This document shows positions 7,044 to 16,103 of a DNA stretch of 39,922 nucleotides, piece by piece (within the stretch, counting starts at the first letter, position 1; each line of letters starts with the position of its first letter). A program made the translations under genes and the position numbers. This DNA is from an uncultured Clostridia bacterium. Its GTDB lineage: Bacteria > Bacillota > Clostridia > Oscillospirales > Ruminococcaceae. The stretch covers positions 1 to 39,922 of the forward strand of contig CALXGR010000063.1 of assembly GCA_944387885.1 (NCBI GenBank), given 5' to 3'. The notes under the pieces are model-generated. The model made no database searches. It saw nothing but the letters and a program-made list of their open reading frames with translations, and was not told the origin of the DNA.

Positions 7044-7733
7044 ATGCGCGTCAACAACCGGTATGTATCTTTTTATTACGAAAACGACATGGACATGGGA
7101 GAAATCAGCATTGATCCTAAGAAAACAGCTCTGCTGATTATTGACATGCAGCATGTCTTCATTACTCGCCCGGTCTATAAAAATCCTTCAGAGGCGGAGA
7201 AGAAGGAAATGGAACGCTGGGAGCCTTTTTATAAAAAGATCGATGATGTCGTTATTCCCAACAATGAAAAGATTCTGGCCGCCTTCCGCGAAAAAGGCAT
7301 GGAAGTAGCCTTCGCCAAAATTCAGTGCCAGAAGAAAAACGGTGCCGACCGCTCCCTCGACCAGAAGGCCACCGGCTACAATGAGCTGCTGCTTCCCCCG
7401 GGAACTCCTTCGGCGGAAATCGTTCCCCAGCTGACCCCCCGCGAGGACGAAATCGTTGTTACCAAAACCACCGACAGTGCTCTGACCGGTACGCCGCTTC
7501 GCCTGTGGTTCCACAACATGGGCATTGATACGGTGGTCTGCACCGGCGTTTTGACCGACCAGTGCGTATCCGGAACCGTACGCAGCCTGGCTGACGAAAG
7601 CTTTAAAGTGTGGCTTATTGAAGACGCCTGCATGGCTTCCACCCAGAAAATTCAGGACAACGAACTGGAAATTCTGAACAACATCTACTGCCATGTAATC
7701 AACACTGAAGAACTGCTTGATGCACTCCGATAA
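7044..7733 (+). CDS. Isochorismatase-family cysteine hydrolase
   Basis: Hydrolase of the isochorismatase/nicotinamidase/N-carbamoylsarcosine amidase superfamily, which cleaves amide or related bonds through a Cys-Asp-Lys triad. The 229-residue protein has Asp34 in LLIIDMQ, Lys141 in VVTKTTDSALTGT and Cys174 in TGVLTDQCV, all in the expected places. The start is ATG 7044 after GGGAGGAA; the frame extends upstream to a TTG, but that lies inside the riboswitch terminator. It is followed 25 bases later by an amino acid permease, and both are under the glycine-type riboswitch. This suggests a substrate related to glycine, for instance an N-carbamoyl or other N-acyl derivative such as is used by N-carbamoylsarcosine amidase. 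The substrate is inference. Confidence 0.88.
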   Translation: MRVNNRYVSFYYENDMDMGEISIDPKKTALLIIDMQHVFITRPVYKNPSEAEKKEMERWEPFYKKIDDVVIPNNEKILAAFREKGMEVAFAKIQCQKKNGADRSLDQKATGYNELLLPPGTPSAEIVPQLTPREDEIVVTKTTDSALTGTPLRLWFHNMGIDTVVCTGVLTDQCVSGTVRSLADESFKVWLIEDACMASTQKIQDNELEILNNIYCHVINTEELLDALR

Positions 7734-7758
7734 ATCCATGAAAGAAAGGTGAACTCCC

Positions 7759-9162
7759 ATGTCGGAACCCAAATTGAAAAGAAACCTGAGCTTTATCTCC
7801 ATGATTGCCATTGCCTCGGGTGCCGTAATCGGCGGATGGCTGGCCGAAGCTCCCACCTGGTTCGGGCTCACCGGTTCAGGCGCAGCTTTTATTTTCCCGA
7901 TTTTGGCGCTGCTGCTTGTGCCCGTTGGCCTGACTTTTGCGGAACTGACCGGTATGCTGCCGTTCGCCGCTTCGGTAGATGTGTGGACCACCAACGCCTT
8001 CGGCCATAAGGTCGGTTTTACCACCCAATGGATGATGTTCCTGGTGCAGGTCGTAGAACCTCCTATGATGGCTTTTATCTTCATCACGGCTGCCGATTTC
8101 TTTGTGCCCGGCCTGATCCCGCCGTCTATGAACGTTTGGATCGCCATCGGAACGGCACTTTTGTGGTATATTCTTTCTAACTTCAATGTGGAGCTGACTG
8201 GCAAGCTGGCAAATATCTTTTTTTTCACCATGATTGTCATGTCGTTGATCGTTAGCTTTTCGCTGTTCACCAGCGGCCACTGGAGCGTTTCCAACCTGAC
8301 CGCCAGCCAGGACCCGGCTAACAGCACCGGTCTGTTCCCTAACGGATTTTACGGTGTCTTCCTGGCGCTGGCTGCATTCTCGCTGAAATTCATCGGCTTT
8401 GAAATGACCCCGACCATGATCGAAGAAACAAACTTTCCCCGCTCTAAAATGTGGAAAGTTATCCTCTCTGCCCTGTTTGTCCCTGCATTGCTCTATTTTG
8501 TGGTGGTGCTGGCCATCGGAGGCATGGCACCGTGGGACCAGATCGCCCAGATGAAGATGCCCGAGCCTGAGCTGATCGCCATGTATAAACTTATGCCGGT
8601 GCTGGCTTACCTGGCCGTTATCTCGGGCATTCTGCACGCATTCACCACTTTGATGGGCTTCTGGACTTCTGCTGCACGGGTTCTGTACGGCGCCGGCGAA
8701 ATGCACCAGCTGCCCAAGGCCTTCACCAAGCTTAACCGCTTTGGCCAGCCGGTTCTGGCCAACACGGTTGTATTTATCTTCACTGCATTCTTCAGCTTCT
8801 TCACCGGGGAAAGCGGCGACGGCTGGGTAACCTATGTATATACCATGTCCAACGTGGCAGCCGGTTTTGTCTACTTTATGTGCTGCCTCGATGCCCTGGT
8901 GCTGCGCCAGAAGCATCCTGAATGGGCCCGTCCGTACAAGGTCCCCTGCGGCAAGCTGCTCTTTACGCTGGGCATGCTGGTCTCCGCATGGGTCATTGTC
9001 GGCTCCTGTATGCAGATGGACCAAAATGCGCTGATCTCGCTGGTGATCTACTGTGTGGTGGGTATCGTGCTGTATGCTGGCATGGCACTCTACAGAAAGC
9101 AAAATCCCGTTGGCAACCAGCTGGTCTGCCTGACACCGGAAGACGCCGAAAGTGCGCTTTGA
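7759..9162 (+). CDS. APC-superfamily amino acid permease
   Basis: Integral membrane transporter of 467 residues with about 12 hydrophobic segments. It belongs to the amino acid-polyamine-organocation superfamily, shown by the N-terminal SMIAIASGAVIGGWLAEAPTW (the unwound first helix with glycines that binds the substrate amino group) and a PFAASVDVW segment in the second. The ribosome binding site is AAAGGTG. It shares a transcript with the preceding hydrolase, so it most plausibly imports or exports that enzyme's substrate or product. Riboswitch context points to glycine or a glycine derivative, but the sequence does not prove specificity. Confidence 0.88.
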   Translation: MSEPKLKRNLSFISMIAIASGAVIGGWLAEAPTWFGLTGSGAAFIFPILALLLVPVGLTFAELTGMLPFAASVDVWTTNAFGHKVGFTTQWMMFLVQVVEPPMMAFIFITAADFFVPGLIPPSMNVWIAIGTALLWYILSNFNVELTGKLANIFFFTMIVMSLIVSFSLFTSGHWSVSNLTASQDPANSTGLFPNGFYGVFLALAAFSLKFIGFEMTPTMIEETNFPRSKMWKVILSALFVPALLYFVVVLAIGGMAPWDQIAQMKMPEPELIAMYKLMPVLAYLAVISGILHAFTTLMGFWTSAARVLYGAGEMHQLPKAFTKLNRFGQPVLANTVVFIFTAFFSFFTGESGDGWVTYVYTMSNVAAGFVYFMCCLDALVLRQKHPEWARPYKVPCGKLLFTLGMLVSAWVIVGSCMQMDQNALISLVIYCVVGIVLYAGMALYRKQNPVGNQLVCLTPEDAESAL

Positions 9163-9215
9163 CCCCAATTTAAATAAAACAGCGGCAGAATAACTACTGG
9201 TTCCGGTTTGTTGAA

Positions 9216-9250
9216 AAACCCGGCTATGCGTCGAGCATGGCCGGGTTTCT
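9216..9250 (+). terminator. Terminator of the hydrolase-permease operon
   Basis: A 14-bp stem AAACCCGGCTATGC with GCATGGCCGGGTTT (one G-U) and a short loop. Confidence 0.85.
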
Positions 9251-9523
9251 GGCGTATAGAGGGGAAGGATGATCGTGAATGAGAAAAATATACCCGAAGA
9301 ACCCGTTTTTTAGGCTCATGGCAGTAAACTTGAGCTTCACCCAATTGCACACTTGTATTAACCTTCTGTATCGGGTATGGCGTTTGACAGGCTTTAACTT
9401 TTTTCAAAATTATTAACCGTGAAATCGACTGTCGAATAAAAAGTTTTTTGAATGAGGTATTGCATAAAGCATTGAGTTTTTAAAAACAAAAAGCTTTTAT
9501 GGAGTGATGACAGGCCTCCCTCC
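9251..9523. other. AT-rich intergenic region
   Basis: No supported gene. A 14-codon frame starting at about 9270 behind AGGGGAAGG is too short to judge. Confidence 0.35.
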
Positions 9524-9566
9524 TTGACAAAAAGAGACCTTGCATTTACAATAGTTGCAAATGCAA
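9524..9566 (+). promoter_or_regulatory. ABC exporter promoter with dyad operator
   Basis: TTGACA (9524-9529), exactly 17 bases, TACAAT (9547-9552): a near-consensus promoter. An inverted repeat TTGCATTT (9540-9547) and AAATGCAA (9559-9566) straddles the -10 and start point, the typical position of a MarR-family operator. The MarR gene at the end of this operon is the obvious candidate to bind it. Confidence 0.75.
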
Positions 9567-9589
9567 GAGTTCAAGAGGGGGAAGATGGC

Positions 9590-11323
9590 ATGGAACTGAT
9601 CAGACGCTTCGGCGGCTACCTCCGGAAGTATCGTGTGTATGCCGTGGCGGCAGTGGCCTGCGTGATGGCGGAGATGGTGCTGGAGCTGATTATTCCGCTG
9701 ATCATGGCGGATCTTGTGGATATAGGTGTGGCAACCGGAGATACAGCGTTTATTTTCCGGCAGGGGCTGTGGATGTGCCTGTGTGCGGTGGCAGCCATGG
9801 TCCTGGGGGTGGGCTCCGCCCGGCTGGCTGCCCTGTGCGGCAATGGCCTGGCGGCGGAGATCCGGAAGGCTGAATATGCAAAGGTACAGAGCTTTTCCTT
9901 TGCCAACCGGGACCGTTTCCGTACCGAGTCCCTGGTCACACGGCTGACAGGGGACGTGACCACCCTCCAGAATGCGGTGGTCACCGGTTTGCGGCCCGGG
10001 GTCCGGGGCCCGGCCATGATGGTCATGTCCATCTTCATGGGCTTTCTCATCAACCCCAAGCTGGCCATCATCTTCCTTGTGGCTGCGCCGGTGCTGGCAG
10101 TAATGCTGTGGCAGATCGTTACCCATGTCCGCCCGCTGTACAGTGTAATGCAGGGAGCCGTGGACCAGGTAAACCGTGTGGTGCAGGAGAACCTGACTGC
10201 GGTGCGAATCGTCAAGGCCTATGTGCGGGGCGATTACGAAAACGAAAAATTTGAAACCGTCAACAGTCAGCTCTGTCAGGTCTCCACCCGCTCCTTCGCC
10301 ACGGCGGTGCTCAATATGCCTGCCATGCAGTTTGTCATGTATGGGACCATCCTCTGCATTCTGTGGATCGGGGGCGGCATGATTCAGACGGGTGACCTTC
10401 AGGTTGGAAAACTGACTGGTTTTCTGAGCTATGTATTGCAGGTGCTCAACAGCCTGATGATGATTTCCAATGTATTCCTCCAGCTGACCCGTGCGGGAGC
10501 GTCGGCGGAGCGTATTGCCGAGGTGCTGGATGAACCTCTGGACCTGACCGACGAAAATGCCAGGGACGTGAGAGTAGAGCATGGCTCTGTGCGATTTGAC
10601 CATGTCTCATTCCAGTACCGTGCAGGGGCAGAAAACTTTGTCCTGTCGGATATTAACCTGGATATCAAGGCAGGAGAAACGGTGGGCATCATCGGAGGAA
10701 CCGGTTCCTCCAAATCCACTTTGGTGCAGCTGATCCCCCGGCTTTACGAGGCCACCGAGGGGACCGTATATGTAGATGGCCGCCCGGTGCAGGAATACCC
10801 CCTGGCCCATCTCCGGGATGCCATAGCCATGGTGCTGCAGAAGAACACCCTGTTCTCAGGCAGCGTGAAGGATAATCTGCGGTGGGGAAAGGCGGATGCC
10901 ACGGACCTAGAGATTGCGGAAGCCTGCCGGATCGCCTGCGTGGACGAATTTATCGACCGTCTGGACAATGGCTATGACACCGACCTGGGACAGGGCGGCG
11001 TAAACGTGTCCGGGGGACAGAAGCAGCGGCTCTGTATTGCCCGGGCCATTCTGAAAAAACCGAAGGTACTGATTCTGGATGATTCCACCAGTGCGGTGGA
11101 TATGGTAACGGAGGCGAAAATCCGGGACGGGCTGGCCGAGTGCCTGCCTGACACCACCAAAATCATCATTGCCCAGCGCATTTCGTCGGTGCTTCATGCG
11201 GATAAAATTGTGGTGCTCAGTGACGGCCGCATTGATGCCATCGGTGACCACTGGACCCTTATGGAGACCAGTAAAATTTACCGGGATGTCTACCAGTCAC
11301 AGCAGGAAGGAGCGGGGTTATAA
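9590..11323 (+). CDS. ABC exporter subunit with degenerate ATPase site
   Basis: Half-transporter (577 residues): an N-terminal membrane domain of about six helices fused to an ATPase domain. The Walker A motif (about residue 369) reads GGTGSSKST with Ser for the usual Gly, the signature is VSGGQ, and Walker B ends ILDDST, where Asp replaces the catalytic Glu. Such changes are typical of the non-hydrolysing half of heterodimeric multidrug exporters. I chose ATG 9590, since the upstream TTG at 9524 is the -35 hexamer. Its stop overlaps the next start by one base (TAATG), so the two halves are translationally coupled. It likely exports toxic or antimicrobial compounds, given the MarR partner. 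Confidence 0.9.
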   Translation: MELIRRFGGYLRKYRVYAVAAVACVMAEMVLELIIPLIMADLVDIGVATGDTAFIFRQGLWMCLCAVAAMVLGVGSARLAALCGNGLAAEIRKAEYAKVQSFSFANRDRFRTESLVTRLTGDVTTLQNAVVTGLRPGVRGPAMMVMSIFMGFLINPKLAIIFLVAAPVLAVMLWQIVTHVRPLYSVMQGAVDQVNRVVQENLTAVRIVKAYVRGDYENEKFETVNSQLCQVSTRSFATAVLNMPAMQFVMYGTILCILWIGGGMIQTGDLQVGKLTGFLSYVLQVLNSLMMISNVFLQLTRAGASAERIAEVLDEPLDLTDENARDVRVEHGSVRFDHVSFQYRAGAENFVLSDINLDIKAGETVGIIGGTGSSKSTLVQLIPRLYEATEGTVYVDGRPVQEYPLAHLRDAIAMVLQKNTLFSGSVKDNLRWGKADATDLEIAEACRIACVDEFIDRLDNGYDTDLGQGGVNVSGGQKQRLCIARAILKKPKVLILDDSTSAVDMVTEAKIRDGLAECLPDTTKIIIAQRISSVLHADKIVVLSDGRIDAIGDHWTLMETSKIYRDVYQSQQEGAGL

Positions 11324-13179
11324 TGGCAAAACTCATGACCTACAAGCGCCCTAAGGACGCCAAAAAGACCCTGCGCCGCCTGGCCCGGTATCTGGGCGGC
11401 CACAAGATCGCACTGGCTCTGGTGGCAGTGATGGTGGTCATATCCGGCCTGGCCAACGTAATGGGAACCTACCTGCTCAAGCCGGTCATCAATGAATTCA
11501 TTGTCCCGGGAGACCTTCCCGGGCTGGCCCGAGCGATTGCCGGAATGGGGATAATGTACGGCCTTGGTGCCCTCTGCACCCTGGGATATAACCAGCTGAT
11601 GGTGCGTACAGCCCAGAAAATCATAGCGCAGATTCGCCGGGATCTGTTTGCACGGACCCAGAAACTGCCGCTGGCCTACTTTGACAGCCACACCCACGGC
11701 GAACTTATGAGCAGCTTCACCAACGATATCGATACTGTCACCGAAGCCCTCAACAACAGCTTTACCATGTTGATACAGAGCTTCGTGGTGGTGACCGGCA
11801 CCATTGTAATGCTGGTGGTGCTCAATCCTCAGCTGTCGGTCATTGTCATTGCCTTCCTGGCCCTGATGCTGGCCTTCATCCTCTACAACGGGCGGCGGGG
11901 CCGGAAGTACTATAATCAGCAGCAGAAACACCTGGCGTCTCTCAACGGATTTGTGGAAGAGATGGTGGCAGGCCAGAAGGTGGAAAAGGTATTCAACCAC
12001 GAGGAAGCCGATTTTGAGGAGTTCTGCCGCCGGAATGAGGCCCTGCGCAAGGCGGGAACAAAGGCGGCCGGGTACTCCGGCATGATGGTGCCCACCGTGG
12101 TCAGTCTTTCCTATGTGAACTATGCAGTGTCGGCTTGTGTGGGCGGGCTGTTTGTGCTGGCAGGGCGGATGGATATCGGCAGCCTGTCTTCCTACCTGGT
12201 GTTTGTGCGGCAGAGTGCAATGCCCCTCAATCAGCTGACCCAGCAGGCAAACTTCCTGATGAGCGCCCTGTCCGGTGCGGAACGCATCTTCTCCATGATG
12301 GACGAGGAACCGGAAGTGGACCAGGGAGACGTTACCCTGGTGCGGGTGAACCGGGAAGCGGACGGTTCCATCACCGAGGCCTCCGAATATACCGGTCATT
12401 TTGCCTGGAAATGCCCTGGGGAAAAGGGGACAGAACTGGTGCCTCTCTGCGGGGATGTGCGGTTTGAGAATGTGGTGTTCGGATATACCCCCGGAAAGAA
12501 GATTCTGGACGGGGTGTCCTTCTACGCAAAGCCGGGACAGGAAATCGCTTTCGTGGGCTCCACCGGCGCAGGCAAAACCACCATCATCAACCTGATCACA
12601 CGGTTCTATGAAATTCAGGGAGGTTCCATTACCTATGACGGCATTGACCTGCGGCGCATCCGGAAGGATGACCTGCGGAGATCTCTGTCGGTGGTGGTGC
12701 AGGACACCCACCTGTTTACCGGGACCATAATGGAAAATATCCGGTACGGCCGCCTGACCGCCACAGACGAGGAAGTCCGGGCCGCCGCAAGGCTGGCCAA
12801 TGCGGACTCCTTTATCCGCCGCCTGCCGGACGGCTACAATACCATGATTTCCGGGGACGGGGATAACCTGTCCCAGGGACAGCGGCAGCTTCTGGCCATT
12901 GCCCGGGCGGCTGTGGCCCGTCCGCCGGTGTTTATTCTGGACGAGGCTACCTCCTCCATTGATACCCGCACCGAAAAACTGATCGGGCAGGGCCTGGACA
13001 CCCTTATGGAGGGCCGCACCGTGTTTGTCATTGCCCACCGGCTCTCCACGGTGCGGAGTGCAGATGCCATCCTGGTGGTGGAGGGCGGCCAAATCATTGA
13101 GCGGGGAAGCCACGAGGAACTGTTGGAACAGAAGGGCCGGTACTATCAGCTCTACACCGGTATGACACAGCTCAGCTGA
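11323..13179 (+). CDS. ABC exporter subunit with consensus ATPase site
   Basis: Second half (618 residues) of the heterodimeric exporter. It has six predicted membrane helices, a linker of about 45 residues between membrane and ATPase domains (around residues 335-380, unusual and acidic), Walker A GSTGAGKTT (about 412), signature LSQGQ (about 515) and Walker B FILDEATSS with the catalytic Glu (about 540). The signature deviates from LSGGQ at one position, which in a heterodimer serves the partner's ATP site. It is coupled to the preceding gene and followed 13 bases later by the MarR gene. Confidence 0.92.
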   Translation: MAKLMTYKRPKDAKKTLRRLARYLGGHKIALALVAVMVVISGLANVMGTYLLKPVINEFIVPGDLPGLARAIAGMGIMYGLGALCTLGYNQLMVRTAQKIIAQIRRDLFARTQKLPLAYFDSHTHGELMSSFTNDIDTVTEALNNSFTMLIQSFVVVTGTIVMLVVLNPQLSVIVIAFLALMLAFILYNGRRGRKYYNQQQKHLASLNGFVEEMVAGQKVEKVFNHEEADFEEFCRRNEALRKAGTKAAGYSGMMVPTVVSLSYVNYAVSACVGGLFVLAGRMDIGSLSSYLVFVRQSAMPLNQLTQQANFLMSALSGAERIFSMMDEEPEVDQGDVTLVRVNREADGSITEASEYTGHFAWKCPGEKGTELVPLCGDVRFENVVFGYTPGKKILDGVSFYAKPGQEIAFVGSTGAGKTTIINLITRFYEIQGGSITYDGIDLRRIRKDDLRRSLSVVVQDTHLFTGTIMENIRYGRLTATDEEVRAAARLANADSFIRRLPDGYNTMISGDGDNLSQGQRQLLAIARAAVARPPVFILDEATSSIDTRTEKLIGQGLDTLMEGRTVFVIAHRLSTVRSADAILVVEGGQIIERGSHEELLEQKGRYYQLYTGMTQLS

Positions 13180-13192
13180 GGAGGAAGACCTT

Positions 13193-13654
13193 ATGGAAAA
13201 AAGTCTTTATGCAGCCGTTGCCCGGCTGGAGTATGAGCGCCGCCGCTATATGCGAAGCTACTTTCAGTCCCTGGGGATTCCTCTGGGACAGGGACAGCCC
13301 CGCATCCTTGCCTACCTGCTCAAGGAAGGACCCCGCACCCAGAAGGGCCTGTCTGAGGCCTGCGGGGTGGATGAATCCACCTTGTCACGGTGCATTGACC
13401 GCCTTGCAGAGGCGGGCCTGGTGGTGCGCTCTGCCGCCCCCGGATGCCGGCGCTCCTCCGAAATCAGCCTGACAGAGAAAGGGACCCGGGCGGCGGAGAA
13501 ACTTTCCGCTGCCTTTGAACATGAGGACCGGGTGCTTTCCGCTGCTCTGGGCGGCTATGGCAGGGAGGAAGTGCTCTCCCTCCTGGAAGGAATGGCCGGG
13601 GCCCTGCGGAATGCACCGCCTTATGACCCCGACAGAAGCCCTATGGAAGAATAA
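13193..13654 (+). CDS. MarR-family transcriptional regulator
   Basis: A 153-residue winged-helix repressor. GPRTQKGLSEACGVDESTLSRCIDRLAEAGLV is the recognition helix-turn-helix region (broken here as part of the domain spanning residues 40-75), followed by a wing (SAAPGCRRSSEISLTEKG). The ribosome binding site is GAGGAAG. As the last gene of the ABC exporter operon it probably represses its own promoter through the dyad at 9540-9566 and is released by a drug-like ligand. The ligand is unknown. Confidence 0.9.
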   Translation: MEKSLYAAVARLEYERRRYMRSYFQSLGIPLGQGQPRILAYLLKEGPRTQKGLSEACGVDESTLSRCIDRLAEAGLVVRSAAPGCRRSSEISLTEKGTRAAEKLSAAFEHEDRVLSAALGGYGREEVLSLLEGMAGALRNAPPYDPDRSPMEE

Positions 13655-13667
13655 AAGAAATTAAAAA

Positions 13668-13703
13668 AGAGCCTGCCCCAAGCCCGGAGCAGGCCCTTTT
13701 TCA
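13668..13703 (+). terminator. Terminator of the ABC exporter/MarR operon
   Basis: GAGCCTGC pairs with GCAGGCCC around a loop from CCCAAGCCCGGA, followed by a T run. Confidence 0.75.
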
Positions 13704-13864
13704 TCCGGTTATGAACTTCTGAAACCTTCTTCCCGGCCTTGATTCCGGCGACCGCTCAGGCGGCAGGTTCCGCCGCAAAAGTCCGGCCCGGGGTCCGGAT
13801 ATTTTTCTGTTGACGAAGTGGAATCTTTCGTATTATAGTGAAATCAAGAAAAGGGGGACAGAGT

Positions 13865-14722
13865 GTGAAGATTACGGTTCTCATTGAAAATACCGCACCC
13901 TCGCAGGAACTTGCGGCAGAACATGGCCTGAGCCTTGGGATAGAATACCGGGGAGGATATTATCTGCTGGACACGGGAAGCAGCGGCGCCTTTGCCCTCA
14001 ATGCCGAAAGGCTTCGGTTCCCTTTGGACAAAGTAGATGCCTGCTTCCTTTCCCATGGTCACTATGACCACGCAGGAGGCCTTTCCGCCTTTTTTGACCG
14101 AAACGCCCAGGCCGTGGTCTACGCCATGGAAGGGGCCTGTGATACCTTTTACTCGGGGGACGGGGAGAAACGTCACCCCATCGGAATCCCGGGACCTGTC
14201 CTCCAAAGACTGCCCGGGCGTATTTCAACGGTGAAGGAACTGACGCAGTGCTGTCCGGGAATCTGGCTGCTGCCCCACTCCACCCCGGGCCTGGAATCCG
14301 TTGGCGCCGCAAAAAAGCTTTACAGGGAAGTGGATGGAGGGGTAAAGCCTGATGATTTCTCCCATGAAATGACGGTGGTCTTTGAAACGGAACGGGGGCT
14401 GCTCCTTTTCAACAGCTGCTGCCATGGGGGCTTGCAGACGGTGCTGGAAGAGGCTGCCCGGGCTTTCCCCGGCCAAAAACTCTACGGGTTTGTGGGAGGC
14501 CTTCACATGAAAGGCTCCCGGAACGGGCAGGAGATTTGTACCTTCACCCGGGAGGAACTCCAGGCGGTAGCCGATGCTGCCGCAGCCCGTGACCTGGAAG
14601 CGGTTTATACCGGGCATTGTACCGGAGGGGTTGCATACGCCTTGCTGGATCCGGTCATGGGTCAAAGACTCCACGGCATGACCACCGGGCAAACCATTCT
14701 GCTGCCGGATCAAGGGGAATGA
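13865..14722 (+). CDS. MBL-fold metallo-hydrolase
   Basis: Metallo-beta-lactamase-fold hydrolase (285 residues) with SHGHYDHAGG near residue 63 as the dinuclear metal motif and further metal-site histidines in NSCCHGG and GHCTGG. The shape resembles the dihydropterin-ribofuranosyl-aminobenzene-phosphate synthase-like group common in anaerobes, whose real substrates are mostly unknown. I prefer GTG 13865 behind AAAAGGGGGAC; an in-frame ATG at 13838 lies at the -10. A TTGACG (13810-13815) and TATTAT (13831-13836) form a likely but short-spaced promoter. Confidence 0.85.
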   Translation: MKITVLIENTAPSQELAAEHGLSLGIEYRGGYYLLDTGSSGAFALNAERLRFPLDKVDACFLSHGHYDHAGGLSAFFDRNAQAVVYAMEGACDTFYSGDGEKRHPIGIPGPVLQRLPGRISTVKELTQCCPGIWLLPHSTPGLESVGAAKKLYREVDGGVKPDDFSHEMTVVFETERGLLLFNSCCHGGLQTVLEEAARAFPGQKLYGFVGGLHMKGSRNGQEICTFTREELQAVADAAAARDLEAVYTGHCTGGVAYALLDPVMGQRLHGMTTGQTILLPDQGE

Positions 14723-14759
14723 CCCGCTGCAGATACCAAAAAATTCTGTTGCAAAGGAA

Positions 14760-15965
14760 GTGCCCAAGATAAAGCAAATGTTCAAGGTGATCTTTACAGG
14801 GGTTTTGTTGGCTTTGCTTTTGACTGCCTGCCAGAAGAACCAGGAGACACCCCAGCCCACACCTCAGCAAACGTCCTCCCAGGCTCCCGCAGCGGAGGAG
14901 ACAGAACCACTGAAAGTGGTCTCTATCCCCAAGTCAATTGGAGCTGTGGGCGGGGAGACGGAAACCGGTTCGTATCAGCTGAACATGAAGGAGGACGGCA
15001 GCGCAGACCTGCTTTATTATGAGTATGCCTCCGCCAAGTGCAGCGCTCTGGAAGCGGACGACCAAGTTCCCGGCATGGTGGGGGGCGGACGCTGTGTGGT
15101 AAATGGGGAATATTTGTATGTCCTCAAAAACGGCCTGCCCTACTCGGAAGATCCGGAGAATGCGAAGGCTTTCTGTTATAGCATGAGCCTGGACGGCTCC
15201 GGCCGGAAAAAGCAGGAGCTGGGAGATGAGCTGGTATTCCATCACACCAGTTGTGTTGCCGGGGAGGAAGAGGGCAGCATTTACACGGCGGTTTCTCTGG
15301 TGGATACGGAAACGGTCACGGTAGAGACCGCTTTGATAAGGATAGACCCGGCGCAGGAAGGGTATGAAGTGCTGGCTCAATGGGAAGGAGAGTCGGTGGA
15401 CCTGGCCGGGGTTTTCCCGGGCGGATTTCTTTTGACGGAGAACACCCTGGAGGGGGACCGGATGAAGTACAGTTTCTTTACCCTGGACCGGGAAACCGGG
15501 GAACAGACCCCGCTCCTTGAGGACAAGGCGCCCGCCATCACAAGCTATGGAATAGAGGGCGACACGCTCTATTACACGGTGGAGGGGGAGAATACCCTTC
15601 ATACCTGGTCTCTCGCAGAAGGGAAATCCAGGGAAGACCTGACCATCACCCTGCCTGATGGACAGCAGTACACCGCAGTGACCATCCGGGAGAATGTGCG
15701 GGACGGCCACCTTCAGCTGTCTCTTGCAATCCCGGACCGGGAGGAAGCTGTCCGGGGTGGACTGGACCTGGAAACAGGAGAATTTTTCCCAATTACCTTT
15801 CGGGTGGGAACGGAAGAATCTTTCCCCTATATCTGTGGAGAGGGAAAAGAGGATTTTCTGATTTACACCGGGGAGGAAACGGCACAAAACCCGGAGAAGG
15901 GGTATCTGGTCATGACCAAGGAAGACTACTGGAACAACCAGCCCAATTACCGCCCTTTCCAATAA
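14760..15965 (+). CDS. Secreted lipoprotein of unknown function
   Basis: A 401-residue exported protein. The N terminus has a Lys-rich start, a hydrophobic stretch and lipobox LTAC (Cys24), then a Pro/Gln/Ser linker, so it is anchored to the outer face of the membrane. The body is rich in beta-strand-like repeats (YLYVLKNG, LYYTVEGENTL, FLIYTGEE), compatible with a beta-propeller, but I do not recognise the family. The start is uncertain: GTG 14760 has AAGGA almost touching it, and ATG 14778 has the same site 19 bases away. It follows the MBL gene by 37 bases and may share its transcript. Confidence 0.75.
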   Translation: MPKIKQMFKVIFTGVLLALLLTACQKNQETPQPTPQQTSSQAPAAEETEPLKVVSIPKSIGAVGGETETGSYQLNMKEDGSADLLYYEYASAKCSALEADDQVPGMVGGGRCVVNGEYLYVLKNGLPYSEDPENAKAFCYSMSLDGSGRKKQELGDELVFHHTSCVAGEEEGSIYTAVSLVDTETVTVETALIRIDPAQEGYEVLAQWEGESVDLAGVFPGGFLLTENTLEGDRMKYSFFTLDRETGEQTPLLEDKAPAITSYGIEGDTLYYTVEGENTLHTWSLAEGKSREDLTITLPDGQQYTAVTIRENVRDGHLQLSLAIPDREEAVRGGLDLETGEFFPITFRVGTEESFPYICGEGKEDFLIYTGEETAQNPEKGYLVMTKEDYWNNQPNYRPFQ

Positions 15966-15994
15966 CCGGATGCACACAGCAGCAGAACCGTATA

Positions 15995-16023
15995 AAAAAG
16001 AGCCCAGGCCAAGGCCTGGGCTC
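15995..16023 (-). terminator. Terminator of agrBD (minus strand)
   Basis: Perfect stem GAGCCCAGGCC/GGCCTGGGCTC (16000-16023). The run of six A on the plus strand gives a U tract only for minus-strand transcripts, so it ends the agrBD message. It may also stop readthrough from the lipoprotein gene. Confidence 0.8.
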
Positions 16024-16103
16024 TCCTCGTCCGTCACCAAAAGGAGGCGGACATATCTCAAAGCGCTGATTGTGGGGAGGCGCTTCGATTCATGAAAATA
16101 TGG

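Noticed and set aside
7188..9168. Long minus-strand frames opposite the hydrolase and permease genes
   Set aside because: Antisense to well-supported genes, rich in His/Gln/Gly, with no domain or ribosome binding site.
11290..13113. 607-codon minus-strand frame opposite the second ABC gene
   Set aside because: Complement of an intact exporter gene with all ABC motifs; composition typical of a shadow frame.
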